Assembly: GCF_025857195.1 (NCBI RefSeq)
Contig: NZ_CP109787.1
Span: forward strand, 685,501-749,500
Source of the DNA: Leisingera thetidis
Lineage (GTDB): Bacteria > Pseudomonadota > Alphaproteobacteria > Rhodobacterales > Rhodobacteraceae
Length of the DNA stretch: 64,000 bases
Direction of reading: 5' to 3'
The translations under genes and the position numbers were made by a program. The notes beneath the pieces are model-generated. The model searched no databases. It saw nothing but the letters and a program-made list of their open reading frames with translations, and was not told the origin of the DNA. Shown here in pieces: positions 40,146 through 49,462 of the stretch (position 1 is its first letter; each line of letters begins with the position of its first letter).

Positions 40146-41804
40146 ATGACTGTCTTTCTTAAGATATGCCGGTTTGGTGCTTTTGGCGTTTTCCATGCGG
40201 ATGGGTCGAACGTGCAGCTTGGGGCCAAGCATCAGGCATTGATGGCGCTGCTGTCCACCGCCGAAGGCGGAATCCGAACACGGGCGTTTCTGGAGAAGAC
40301 CTTGTGGTGCCTGGCGCAGCCCGAGCAGGCCAAGGCCAGCCTGCGCACGGCGCTGTCGACACTGCGCCGGCATCTGGGGCCGGAAGCGGCCAGGCTGCTG
40401 TTCGCCAACCGGGAACGGGTCATCCTGGATCTGACCCGGGTGGAGCTGGACAGCTGCACGGGCAGCGCCGAGTTCATGGAAGGCTTTGAACTGCCGCATG
40501 AAACCGTCTTCAATACGTGGCTGGCAGAGAACCGGGCGGAATACGCCCGCGGGCCCGCAAACCCTGTGCGTCATGCCAGTGCGTCGCCAGGACGGGTTAT
40601 CCTGGACGGGCTGCTGCCGTCGATCGCTGTCCTGCCCTTTGCCCACCGCTCTCCGGGCGAGGCTGCCGCGCCGCTTGGATCGCTGATGTCCGAGGAACTG
40701 TCGCGGCATCTGTCGCGCAGCTGGGCATTCTCGGTCACCTCCTATCTGGCATCTCGCCAGTTCGATCCGGAAACCGTGCGCCCGGCCGAGGTTTCTTCGG
40801 TGGCCGGCGTCGATTACCTGGTTTCGGGTGCCGTCTCCAGCGAAGGCGGGAGGTTCCGCGCCGAAATCGATCTGCATGATGCCGTCCGCGAGAAGGTGAT
40901 CTGGTCGCGCAGCTTTGAAGGGGACAACAAAAGCCTGATGGAGGGCCGCAGCGCGGTGCTGCGCAACGCCACCTTGCAGATCGGTCAAACTGCGGCGGGC
41001 GAGGCGGTCCGGCTGGCCAGTTTCAAGCCGCTTGCGAGCCTGAAGAGCCATGCGCTGCTGATGGCGGCGATTTCGCTGATGCAGGAAATGGACGTGCAGA
41101 AATTCCAGCAGGCGCATGAAGTCCTCTCCCATCTTCTGGACCGCGAGCCGGACCATGTGCTGCCGCTGACGTGGATGGGTTTTTGGCATGTGATGCGGGT
41201 CGAAAAGGGGCTGTCGCCGAACCGTGAGGAAGACAGCCGCCTGGCCAGCCGGATGGCGGAGGCAGCCATCGAGGCGGCTCCCGGTTTTTCGCTGGCCCAT
41301 ACGCTCAAGGGGCTCATTTCCAGCCATCTGATGTTCCGCTTCGACCTGGCGCAGGACGCCTATGATCTGGCATTGCGGGATAACCCGAACGAGGCGTTGG
41401 CATTGCTTCTGAAAGGGGCGACGCTGGCCTATCAGGACATGGCCGACGAAGCGGTGCAAATGACGGATGCGGCCCGGCGGCTGACACCATTGGGCCCGCA
41501 GCGGTATTACTTCGACGCGATTTCGGCCCTGGCAAACCTGTCCGCCCGCAACTATGGCCGCGCCATCGAGCTTGCCGACCGGTCGCTTGAAGCGAAGGGC
41601 GCCTTCCCGGTGCCTCTGCGCTCCAAGGCAATTGCCTTGCAGATGTCGGGGCGGGGTGAGGAGGCGCGCAGCACGGTCCAGAAACTGCTGGAAGCGGCAC
41701 CGCGTTTCTGCCTGTCGCAATTCCAGCGTGACAACCCGGCAGCGATGAGCCCGTCCGGGCAGGAGTGGGCGACCGCTTTGCGGGAGGCAGGCGTGCCGGA
41801 CTAG
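40146..41804 (+). CDS. Winged-helix regulator with C-terminal TPR-like region
   Basis: A 552-residue protein. Residues 1-95 resemble an AfsR/SARP-type OmpR winged helix (FGAFGVFHADGSNVQLGAKHQALMALL...RTALSTLRRHLG). Residues about 160-280 contain SIAVLPFAHRSPGE...VDYLVSGAVSSEGGRFRAEIDL, an assembly seen in CadC-like and adenylate-cyclase-associated regulators. The C-terminal 250 residues are helical repeats of TPR type. No membrane segment is obvious. Its target genes are unknown; it is flanked by unrelated genes. Confidence 0.82.
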   Translation: MTVFLKICRFGAFGVFHADGSNVQLGAKHQALMALLSTAEGGIRTRAFLEKTLWCLAQPEQAKASLRTALSTLRRHLGPEAARLLFANRERVILDLTRVELDSCTGSAEFMEGFELPHETVFNTWLAENRAEYARGPANPVRHASASPGRVILDGLLPSIAVLPFAHRSPGEAAAPLGSLMSEELSRHLSRSWAFSVTSYLASRQFDPETVRPAEVSSVAGVDYLVSGAVSSEGGRFRAEIDLHDAVREKVIWSRSFEGDNKSLMEGRSAVLRNATLQIGQTAAGEAVRLASFKPLASLKSHALLMAAISLMQEMDVQKFQQAHEVLSHLLDREPDHVLPLTWMGFWHVMRVEKGLSPNREEDSRLASRMAEAAIEAAPGFSLAHTLKGLISSHLMFRFDLAQDAYDLALRDNPNEALALLLKGATLAYQDMADEAVQMTDAARRLTPLGPQRYYFDAISALANLSARNYGRAIELADRSLEAKGAFPVPLRSKAIALQMSGRGEEARSTVQKLLEAAPRFCLSQFQRDNPAAMSPSGQEWATALREAGVPD

Positions 41805-41965
41805 TCAGCGCCTGGCGCCACCGGGTGCAGGCAAATGTGACGCCGGGTAAGATGCATCCAAGAAACAATTTATGAGCCGAAGAAACAGGCCGGGCATGTT
41901 ACGTTTTGGCGGAACCTGGCAGCGGGCGGGGCAAAACCGGCCTGCAAAGGTCTTTTGGGGGCAGT

Positions 41966-42424
41966 GTGACAGAGCATCAGGCATTTGAACGGCGGTTCAT
42001 TGAATTCGGGCAGGGGGTGCTGCCTGAAGAGCGGGCACACGAGGTCCTCGATGTCGTGGACGATTTCATGCATCGCTGGGGGTATTCGGTGCGCAATCTG
42101 ATCGGTGCCGAGCTGACGGTCGAACATCTTGGCAGCAGGCCGGAAGAAGTGCCGGACCTGATATTCCGGATGTCAGCGCTGGATTATTTCGAGATTGTCA
42201 TCCGCGGCCGCAATGGCGCTGTCAGCTATGGAGGCTGGCTGACGGGCACCTTACCGGTCACGGTTTCCAGCGAGCAGGTGAACAACCGCCCGGTCCTGCT
42301 GACCACTTGCCGCGCAGGCGGTCAGATCCGCCATGCCTTTGACCCGCTGACCGGCTACCGTCCCGACGCCGAAGCCGTAAACCTGCCGCTGCACGCTGCG
42401 CGCAGGCTTTCTGACGCGGTCTGA
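41966..42424 (+). CDS. YbjN-like small conserved protein of unknown function
   Basis: A 152-residue protein without signal peptide or membrane segment. It starts at a GTG (41966) preceded by a G-rich ribosome-site-like run; a TTG 20 codons earlier is the alternative. FERRFIEFGQGVL...AHEVLDVVDDFMHRWGYSVRN suggests an alpha/beta fold. I do not recognise a specific family with confidence. It is monocistronic between the regulator and the chemoreceptor. Confidence 0.65.
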   Translation: MTEHQAFERRFIEFGQGVLPEERAHEVLDVVDDFMHRWGYSVRNLIGAELTVEHLGSRPEEVPDLIFRMSALDYFEIVIRGRNGAVSYGGWLTGTLPVTVSSEQVNNRPVLLTTCRAGGQIRHAFDPLTGYRPDAEAVNLPLHAARRLSDAV

Positions 42425-42665
42425 GAGGCCAGGGCAACGCCCGGATACCGGCTCCGCGGCACGTGCTGCTCCTTAAAATCCAACGGACTTTCCGTCCGCC
42501 GCTCATGCTTTTTTTACGTTGTCGCGGCCCTAATACCGGGGAGATGCAGGCAGCTGTGCGGCAGTGGTCCTGCGCCATTCATTGCCTGGCCAGCCTTTGC
42601 GGCGGCGGGGCCGGGTCCCTGTCCGGCCTGGGGACAGAATTTGGGCGGATGCCTTGGGTGATACA

Positions 42666-45329
42666 ATGACTGCAAAGAAAGACGTTCCGGCGAAGCGGAA
42701 ATTCCGGCTGTTTTCCAGCATCGGTGCCAAGATCACGCTGATCCTGCTGGCTATGGGGGCTGCCACGGCCGTTGGCGGTATCCTGGTCACCCTGGTCTTT
42801 GCCCAGACCGGCCGCCAGATGGAAGTTCTGACGCAGGCGAAGGTGCCGCAACTGGAGCTCAGTAGCCAACTGGTCAACGCCGCGAGCCGGACCAAGAATG
42901 CGATGATTGGCGTTCTGCAGGCCGGGTCCGCCGCGGAACTGGCCCGGGCAGAGGAAGAGGCGGCTGCCGCCCTCACCAGTCTCGACGGCAGTGTTGCCGG
43001 TCTGCCCGCCGCAGAACAGGCGCTGTTTGCGCCGGAGGCTGCGGCGGCCTCGGAAATGCTTAGCAACTTGATCACGGCGCGCAAGGGCGCCTTTCAAAAC
43101 CAGACCTGGATCGACACCCAGACCGCCGGCCTGCAGACTCTCAGCCAGGCGGTGCAGGGCAAGCTTGTCCTGGTTGCATCCGAGGCCCGCGACAGTCTGA
43201 TGGCGGGCGGCGAGGAGACCATCATCCAGGTCGATGAGGTTCTGAACAACCTGGTCGAGAAGCAGTTTGGCGGTCTGCAGACGCTGCTGGAGGCGCGCGC
43301 CGACATCAGCGTTCTGTCCGGCGCGGCGCTGGCGCTGGGCCATGTGCGCGACGTGCCCACCAAACGGGCGCTCAAGAAGATGGCCACTGACGCCTTGCAA
43401 CGGCTGAAGCCGGTAATGGGGCAGCTCGAGGAGCTGGGCCTGGATGCGTTCCGGGCCAAGAAGGTTCGCGAAGGTGTCGAACTGTTCCGCTACACGCTGA
43501 CAGCCAGCCGCAAGGAGTTGAAAGATAGCCGCAAGGACGTGCTGAGCGCCCGCAATGCCAGCGTGCGCCCTTTGACCCAGGAGATGGAGAGGATGGTATT
43601 CACCCTGTCGGTTGCGGCAACCCAGGCCAGTTCCGACAACCGCACCGCCATCCAGGGCCTGCTGGACAACCAGGTCGGCGTTCTGCAGCAGCTGCTGGAG
43701 ATCAACGGCTGGATCAGCGCCTTCCAGGTCGCGGCGCTGGATATGGCCGCCGCGCATGAGATCTCCGCCGCCAAAGCCGCCGCCGGGCCGCTGCAGGAGG
43801 CCGCCAGGGCGCTGCAGGGGTATGCCGGCTTCAATGACGGTGTCTTTGCGCAGGAATTGGAGGGGATGATCGCGCTGGCAGACCCCGCCCAAGGCCTGCC
43901 CGTGTTCAAGGTTGCGGCTCTGGAGGCTGCTGCCGAGGCAGCTGCGGCGTCTCAGGCGACTGTGGATGCGGTGCTGGAATTTGCCCATCACGCCACCGGG
44001 CTGGGCGCCGAAAGCCAGCTGGAAATCGCTTCGATTGCGGGCGGGCTTGCCAGCGACGTCAAGGCCGCACAGCGGCAGCTGCAGATCCTGGCGGCTGTGG
44101 CGGCGGGGGTCTTTCTGGCAGCGCTTGTGCTGACCCGGATCCTGATCCTGCGTCCGCTGGCCGATATCAGCGGCACCACCGAGCGGCTGGCCGCAGGCAA
44201 TCTGCGCCCGGTGACGGGGTATGAGCGCTCCAGCGACGAAATCTACCGCATCGCCACGGCGCTGTCGGTGTTCCGTGACGGGCTGGTGGAAAAGGCTGAG
44301 GTCGAGGCTGCGGCCGAAGTGGAGCGCACGGCCCGGCTGGCGGAGCAGACTGCCGCGGTGACGGCGATCGGCAATGGGCTGGAGCGGCTGTCGCAGGGCG
44401 ATCTGACATACCGTATCCAAGGCGGAATGGGCGAGGGCTATGCCAAGCTGCGCGACGATTTCAACGCGGCGCTGGACAAGCTGGAAGCGTCTGTCCGCAG
44501 CCTCAGCACCAGCGGCCAGTCGATCGCCGGCGGCAGCACCGAAATCTCCTCTGCCTCCCGCAACCTGTCGGAACGGTCGGAGCAAACGGCGCAGACTCTG
44601 GCCGGCACCGCGGCCGCGGTGAACCAGTTGTCGGTGTCCATCACCGGCACTGCCCAGGCGTCGGGTGAGGCCTCTGCGTCAGTCGAGGCCGCACGCCAGA
44701 ATGCCAGCAACAGCATCGAAGTGGTGAAACGGACCTATGGTGCGATGGAGGCGATCAAGGAAAGCTCTGAAAAGATTTCCCAGATCATCGGCATGATCGA
44801 GGCAATTGCCCAGCAGACCAACCTGCTGGCGCTGAACGCGGGCGTCGAGGCGGCCCGTGCGGGCACTGTCGGCAAGGGCTTTGCAGTGGTTGCCTCGGAA
44901 GTGCGCACCCTGGCGCACCGGTCCAAGGAGGCCGCCACCGAAATCGCCGCGCTGGTTGATGAAGCCGGCCGGAATGTCGAGCTTGGGGCGGATCTGGTGG
45001 AGCAGACGCAAACAGCAATCGGCGAGATATCCGCCTCTGTTGCCAGCGCTGCCGACCTGATGAAGACCATTTCCACGGCCTCCACTGAGCAATCCGGCAG
45101 CCTGCAGGAAATCAATTCGGCGATGGCAAACCTTGACGATGCCACCACCCGCAACGCGGCCTTGTTCGAGGAGGTCACCTCCTCCAGCCTGGGCCTCTCC
45201 AAGGAGGCGCAGGCGATGGCGAGCGCCATCGGCGCCTTCCGAACCAATGCCGCAGAGACGGAAACCGGGCAGGAGGCGGGCGGTCCGGAACATGACCTTC
45301 AGGAAGACCCCTGGCGCCTGCAGGCCTGA
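42666..45329 (+). CDS. Methyl-accepting chemotaxis protein with long sensor region
   Basis: An 887-residue receptor starting at [13 protein letters not shown]. The N-terminal membrane helix (about 18-42) precedes a very long helical region of ~430 residues containing Ala-rich coiled coils, then a second helix near 470-495, HAMP, and the signalling domain with [21 protein letters not shown] and [17 protein letters not shown]. It ends DPWRLQA and lacks the C-terminal xWxxF pentapeptide of the other receptor, so its methylation would depend on assistance. The long helical sensor resembles helical-bundle ligand domains. Confidence 0.9.
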   Translation: MTAKKDVPAKRKFRLFSSIGAKITLILLAMGAATAVGGILVTLVFAQTGRQMEVLTQAKVPQLELSSQLVNAASRTKNAMIGVLQAGSAAELARAEEEAAAALTSLDGSVAGLPAAEQALFAPEAAAASEMLSNLITARKGAFQNQTWIDTQTAGLQTLSQAVQGKLVLVASEARDSLMAGGEETIIQVDEVLNNLVEKQFGGLQTLLEARADISVLSGAALALGHVRDVPTKRALKKMATDALQRLKPVMGQLEELGLDAFRAKKVREGVELFRYTLTASRKELKDSRKDVLSARNASVRPLTQEMERMVFTLSVAATQASSDNRTAIQGLLDNQVGVLQQLLEINGWISAFQVAALDMAAAHEISAAKAAAGPLQEAARALQGYAGFNDGVFAQELEGMIALADPAQGLPVFKVAALEAAAEAAAASQATVDAVLEFAHHATGLGAESQLEIASIAGGLASDVKAAQRQLQILAAVAAGVFLAALVLTRILILRPLADISGTTERLAAGNLRPVTGYERSSDEIYRIATALSVFRDGLVEKAEVEAAAEVERTARLAEQTAAVTAIGNGLERLSQGDLTYRIQGGMGEGYAKLRDDFNAALDKLEASVRSLSTSGQSIAGGSTEISSASRNLSERSEQTAQTLAGTAAAVNQLSVSITGTAQASGEASASVEAARQNASNSIEVVKRTYGAMEAIKESSEKISQIIGMIEAIAQQTNLLALNAGVEAARAGTVGKGFAVVASEVRTLAHRSKEAATEIAALVDEAGRNVELGADLVEQTQTAIGEISASVASAADLMKTISTASTEQSGSLQEINSAMANLDDATTRNAALFEEVTSSSLGLSKEAQAMASAIGAFRTNAAETETGQEAGGPEHDLQEDPWRLQA

Positions 45330-45421
45330 ATCCCGCCTGCAAGGACCGCCGGGTCTTTGCGCAGATGCATCAGCCTGGCTTTGATCAGGCCGGACCAGCC
45401 AGTCGCCGGGCCGCTGCACCG

Positions 45422-46357
45422 CTACCTGTTGCGCAGCCTGCGCATGCCTTCGCTGGCGATACCCTGCAGCTTGGCGCTCCAGCCGTAGTCCTTGCTGCCC
45501 AGCACCGCGCCGATACCGTCATAGGACTCCAGCCGGGCGCGGATCTTGCCGGCGGCCTGTGTCATCTTCCGGACCAGAGGCGCGTTGTCCTCCAGCCCGA
45601 AGGTGCGGGCATCGGCAAGGCGCTGTTCCAGAACCGCCAGTTGCCCTTTCAGCATCCGGGTGCGCCGCTCCTGGTTGGAGAGCGTGCTGATCTTCTTGGT
45701 CAGCCTGGTGGAGATGCCGACATTTTCCTGGTAGGTCACCAGCTTCTCGGGGATGTAGTGCAGCCGGTTCTCCAGCAGGGCGCGGAAGCCGAGGATCAGA
45801 TCCTCATAGGCGCGGTCCTTGGGAAAGCCGCCGTATTTGCGATACAGATCCTTGTGCCAGGCGGCAGTGGCGCCCAGGTAGAGCGAGAAGGCGGTGGCGG
45901 CATCCTCTGCGCCGAAGTCCCTGTAGAACAGGGCGCGGCGGTAGGCGTCCTCGCCGGGCTCTCCGTCAGGGCCGATGGTTTCCGCATCCGAGTAGATCAG
46001 CTTGGCACCGCTCTGCCTGTGGCTGTCGATAATCCGCTGGGCCCGGTCGGGCGCGTTGCGGTCATCGCCGGCGGTCCAGATCATCAGGTCGCAGGAGGCG
46101 AGGGAGATCGCCAGTTCGATATGCCGGTTGACGCCCATGTTGGCTTCGTTGCGCCGGGCCACGACCCGGTGCGGGCCGGCATAGCCGTCCGCCAGCTGCC
46201 TGATCTTTTCAAACGTCCGGTCGGTGGAGGCGTCATCCGAGATGATGATCTCGATCGGTTCGCAGTCCTGATCGAGCAAGGACTGAACAGAGGCAGAGAT
46301 GCTGTCTTCCTGGCAGTAGGACAGCAGGATGAAACTGGCAGCGGGTGTCTGTGTCAT
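45422..46357 (-). CDS. Family 2 glycosyltransferase
   Basis: A 311-residue GT-A fold glycosyltransferase. The nucleotide-sugar site is FILLSYCQEDSISASVQSLLDQ with DDASTDRTFEKI, and the metal-binding acidic motif is in WTAGDDRNAP near residue 100. The C-terminal third is basic and helical. No membrane helices are seen, so it is probably a peripheral enzyme for exopolysaccharide or LPS sugar addition. It lies 36 bases after the upstream acyltransferase gene in a surface-sugar cluster. Confidence 0.9.
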   Translation of the reverse strand: MTQTPAASFILLSYCQEDSISASVQSLLDQDCEPIEIIISDDASTDRTFEKIRQLADGYAGPHRVVARRNEANMGVNRHIELAISLASCDLMIWTAGDDRNAPDRAQRIIDSHRQSGAKLIYSDAETIGPDGEPGEDAYRRALFYRDFGAEDAATAFSLYLGATAAWHKDLYRKYGGFPKDRAYEDLILGFRALLENRLHYIPEKLVTYQENVGISTRLTKKISTLSNQERRTRMLKGQLAVLEQRLADARTFGLEDNAPLVRKMTQAAGKIRARLESYDGIGAVLGSKDYGWSAKLQGIASEGMRRLRNR

Positions 46358-46393
46358 AGCATGTCCTTTTGTTCGGCCGGAAAACGCCTTTTG

Positions 46394-47335
46394 TCAGGCG
46401 AGTTGCCAGCGGAACTGCTGATACACTGTGCTGCGGGCGCCGAACATCTCTTTCTGCTTGGCCAGGCCTGCGTTCAGCTCCCGCCCCTGATCAGTGGTGG
46501 AAATGCCAAAATCAAACCATGCCCGGTCCGCAAAAACCTCCTCCAGCAAGTGGTGGACGATCATATCGACGCCGCCCTTCCGGCGGCCCTGCTCGGAGGA
46601 AGCGATATACTGCACATGCACGGTCCGGCCGCAGTCGAAGATCACCAGGGCGGAGACCATCTGATCGCTGTCAAAGGCGCCGAACATCCGGATCCGGTCC
46701 GGAAAGCGGCTGGCCAGCAGTTGGATTTCCGTCTCGCTGTGCACGGGCCGGGCGTTATGGCGGTCGCCCAGAACCCGGGTGAGCAGCGCCCAGCAGGCAC
46801 TCCAATCGGTGCTTTCGCGGATTTCCAGCCCGGCCTTGCGCGCTTTGCGCAGCCCGTCCTTCTTGCCGCTGCCAAAGGGCAGGCGGTGCGGTATGGCGAT
46901 AGTGGCCGACACATCCGTGCGCACAGCCTGCGCGCCGTGCCGGAACAGCGCGTAGATGTCTTCGTCGGCGGGCTGGCTGTGGTAGATATAAGGCACGGCC
47001 TTGTAATTGACCTCGCTGAACCCGGCCGCGCGCAGATAGGCGGAAAGTGCATCGAACACCGCAAGCATGCGCTCGGCGCTCATCTTCGCACCAGAGACCA
47101 CCCCGCCATAGGTCAGCCCGCCATGGGAGTTCAGCACGGTGCCGTCGGCGTTGGCCGGCATCACCGCCAGCAGCCTGCCGTCTTCAAAGATCAGCAGCGA
47201 ATGATCCTGAAACCGGTCGGCGTGATAATCCATGAACCCGCGCTGCAGCAGGAAAGTGCCGTTCTTGGATGTCTTCAGGAACGCATCCCACGGGCTGGCG
47301 TCCTCCGCCGTGTAGCGCCGTACCTCAACCGTCAC
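46394..47335 (-). CDS. FemAB/GNAT-like acyltransferase in the sugar locus
   Basis: A 313-residue protein with a GNAT-fold core resembling FemAB-type aminoacyl- or acyltransferases found in polysaccharide clusters. VEVRRYTAEDASPWDAFL at the start and LVIFDCGRTVHVQYIASSEQGRRKGGVDMIVHHLL in the C-terminal half are typical. It begins at a GTG (47335), 4 bases after the stop of the preceding gene; the TTG at 47359 would overlap that gene. A modification of a surface sugar or linker is likely, with the exact acceptor unknown. Confidence 0.75.
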   Translation of the reverse strand: MTVEVRRYTAEDASPWDAFLKTSKNGTFLLQRGFMDYHADRFQDHSLLIFEDGRLLAVMPANADGTVLNSHGGLTYGGVVSGAKMSAERMLAVFDALSAYLRAAGFSEVNYKAVPYIYHSQPADEDIYALFRHGAQAVRTDVSATIAIPHRLPFGSGKKDGLRKARKAGLEIRESTDWSACWALLTRVLGDRHNARPVHSETEIQLLASRFPDRIRMFGAFDSDQMVSALVIFDCGRTVHVQYIASSEQGRRKGGVDMIVHHLLEEVFADRAWFDFGISTTDQGRELNAGLAKQKEMFGARSTVYQQFRWQLA

Positions 47336-47339
47336 GGGT

Positions 47340-48266
47340 TCAGTCCTCAAGCACGGCAACGCCGACGCCGGTCGCGCCCATGTTGTTGCCGTTGTAGAAG
47401 AGATAGCTGCGGCCCTGGGCCGTATCGATCCGCGCCGGGTAGCAGGTCATCTCGCCATCCCAGGCATCCGCGGCGCCGCGCGGCAGTTCCGCGTCGCTGG
47501 TGCGGGTGAAATCCACCCCGTCCGGCGAGGTGAAGCGGAAGCTGGCGTATTGCTTGGTCAGGGTGTCGGAGGTCGCGCGCAGTTCCCAGGACCCGTCCGG
47601 CAGCTGGTTCGCCCGGGGGCGGCCGATCCGGTATTCTTCGGGGGCAGGGGGGATGATCCGCTGCGCAGTGGAATTGTCGAACCTGACGCCGTCTTCGCTG
47701 GTCAGGGTCCAGCAGTCGTAGGCCGGGAACAGCCGCCCGCCGATGTCCTGCCAGCCGAAACCGCGGGAGATCCAGGCCCGGTAGGTGCCGTCAGGCAGCG
47801 CGGCAATGGAGTGCAGGGCGCCGATAAAGGCCCCTTCGGGGCAGCGGTCGATGACCGGCGTCTGCTGCACCCGCTCGAAACTGTTGCCCCTGTCGCGGCT
47901 CACGGCGAGGCCGCTGAAGGCCAGGAACTTGGCCTTTTCCACCAGCTGAAAACCGACATAATAGAGCCGCAGCTCATCCTCGGAGACTTCCAGAACATCC
48001 CCCAGGATCACGCCGTTATCGTCGAACATGCCCGGCGCGCCCAGCCCGATCACGGGCCTTTCGGACACCGCCTTGACCTGCAGCGGGTCGGAGGCCTCCA
48101 CATCCACCCAGCCGATCCGGCTGATCCCGTGATCATCGCGCATGCCGCCAAACAGGCGGATGGTGCTTTCGTCCCGCTGCCAGGGGCAAGGGGTCATGAA
48201 GGAATGCCTGGCCCAGTCCTGGCTTCCGTCCGGGTTGAACACCCGCCCTTTCTTGACCCAGCCCAT
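47340..48266 (-). CDS. Beta-propeller glycosidase-like protein of a sugar locus
   Basis: A 308-residue protein with the repeating pattern of a five-bladed propeller of the GH43/GH32/GH130-like group: STIRLFGGMRDDHGISRIGWV, LRLYYVGFQLVEKAKFLAFSGLAVSRDRG, and terminal SYLFYNGNNMGATGVGVA. Such proteins occur frequently in polysaccharide biosynthesis clusters, where some act as transferases rather than hydrolases. No signal peptide is present. It is tightly packed (1-base gap) after the acyltransferase-type gene. Confidence 0.78.
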   Translation of the reverse strand: MGWVKKGRVFNPDGSQDWARHSFMTPCPWQRDESTIRLFGGMRDDHGISRIGWVDVEASDPLQVKAVSERPVIGLGAPGMFDDNGVILGDVLEVSEDELRLYYVGFQLVEKAKFLAFSGLAVSRDRGNSFERVQQTPVIDRCPEGAFIGALHSIAALPDGTYRAWISRGFGWQDIGGRLFPAYDCWTLTSEDGVRFDNSTAQRIIPPAPEEYRIGRPRANQLPDGSWELRATSDTLTKQYASFRFTSPDGVDFTRTSDAELPRGAADAWDGEMTCYPARIDTAQGRSYLFYNGNNMGATGVGVAVLED

Positions 48267-48267
48267 G

Positions 48268-48942
48268 TTACTGCTTGATCCGGAAATAGCGGTAGGAGGA
48301 CACTTTGGCAGGCTCCGCCGGGTTGCCGTTCAGGATCTGGCCCGCGGTGTCAAAGCTTTTGTTCACGGCCGCCGCCATGCCGACAAAGCTGTCCTCGCCG
48401 ATTTTCACATTGTCGGCAAAGGTCGCGTTGACTCCGACAAAACTACGCGCGCCGATATCGCAATAGCCCGAAACCACGACATGCGAGGCCAGGAAACAGT
48501 GCTCGCGGATCCGGGTCTGATGGCCGATATGGTTGCCCGACCACAGCACGCAGCCGCTTTCGATCTTGACCCCGTGCTGCACCACGTTGTTTTCAAAGAT
48601 GAACACATTGTCGCCCAGCTCTGCCGTGCGCCAGACCATGGCGCGGGGGCTGATGAAATTGGCCAGCGCATAGCCTTTGCTGCGGGCAATCTCGATCAGC
48701 CGCACGCGGATCCGGTTCAGTTTGGTCGAGGTCACCGCCACATGGGCGTCGACCTCGGAGGCGGGGAATACGGTTTCCACGGTCTCCAGGGCCACCACCG
48801 GCAGGCCGAATTTCTCTTCCTCGGTCAGATACTCGGCCTCGACCGCAAAACCGGCAACTTCATAACCGCTGTCGACAGTGAAATATTCATAGGCGATGTC
48901 GGCGAATTCACCCGCACCGATGATCAGTAGCTTTTTGCTCAT
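48268..48942 (-). CDS. PglD/NeuD-like sugar acyltransferase
   Basis: A 224-residue protein starting at MSKKLLIIGAGEFADIAYEYF. An N-terminal Rossmann-like domain (GAGEFADIA) is followed by left-handed beta-helix hexapeptide repeats from about residue 105 (GDNVFIFENNVVQHGVKIE, GARSFVGVNATF). This is the PglD/NeuD/PerB architecture that N- or O-acetylates nucleotide-linked amino sugars. Its divergent neighbours make a 3-amino-3,6-dideoxy sugar, so it is the plausible acetylation step (FdtC/QdtC role). A longer in-frame start at 49134 would overlap the divergent gene. Confidence 0.88.
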   Translation of the reverse strand: MSKKLLIIGAGEFADIAYEYFTVDSGYEVAGFAVEAEYLTEEEKFGLPVVALETVETVFPASEVDAHVAVTSTKLNRIRVRLIEIARSKGYALANFISPRAMVWRTAELGDNVFIFENNVVQHGVKIESGCVLWSGNHIGHQTRIREHCFLASHVVVSGYCDIGARSFVGVNATFADNVKIGEDSFVGMAAAVNKSFDTAGQILNGNPAEPAKVSSYRYFRIKQ

Positions 48943-49051
48943 GGGAGGGACTCTGTCCTTGATTGAGGCGGCCCTGGCGGCCGGCGCTGCTTGCTGGTCC
49001 GGTTCAGATATGCATATACACAAGGGACATTCAAATGCGAAGGCGGTTTCC

Positions 49052-49462
49052 GTGCCTCTGACTGACTGCAAAATCATTGATTTGCCCAAGATCACCGATG
49101 TGCGGGGCAACCTGACTTTTGTCGAAGGCGGCAATCATATCCCCTTTGATATCAAGCGGGTATATTACCTTTACGATGTGCCCGGCGGGGCCGACCGCGG
49201 CGAGCACGCGCATAAGGCGCTGCATCAGTTCATCATCTGCATGTCCGGCAGTTTCGACATCCTGCTGGATGACGGCTTCGAGACCAAGCGCTTCCATCTG
49301 AACCGCTCCTACTACGGGCTTTATGTCTGCCCGATGATGTGGCGCTACCTCGACAACTTCTCCTCCGGCGCGGTCTGCATGGTGCTGACCTCCGAGGCTT
49401 ATGACGAAGGTGACTACATCCGCGACTACGACGAATTCAAAGCCGCCATAGGTGCGGCGTGA
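49052..49462 (+). CDS. dTDP-4-keto-6-deoxyhexose 3,4-ketoisomerase (FdtA/QdtA family)
   Basis: A 136-residue cupin isomerase that converts a dTDP-4-keto-6-deoxy sugar to the 3-keto form. PKITDVRGNLTFVEGGNHIPFDIKRVYYLYD and RGEHAHKALHQFI hold the cupin signature with the active-site histidines. The GTG start at 49052 is preceded by AAGGCGG at good spacing and gives the family-like MPLTDCKIIDLPK; an upstream ATG at 49010 lacks a ribosome site. Its stop overlaps the aminotransferase GTG start by 4 bases. Confidence 0.9.
   Translation: MPLTDCKIIDLPKITDVRGNLTFVEGGNHIPFDIKRVYYLYDVPGGADRGEHAHKALHQFIICMSGSFDILLDDGFETKRFHLNRSYYGLYVCPMMWRYLDNFSSGAVCMVLTSEAYDEGDYIRDYDEFKAAIGAA

Noticed and set aside
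45365..47509. Plus-strand frame of 714 codons
   Set aside because: It is antisense to the glycosyltransferase and acyltransferase genes, which carry recognisable motifs on the minus strand.
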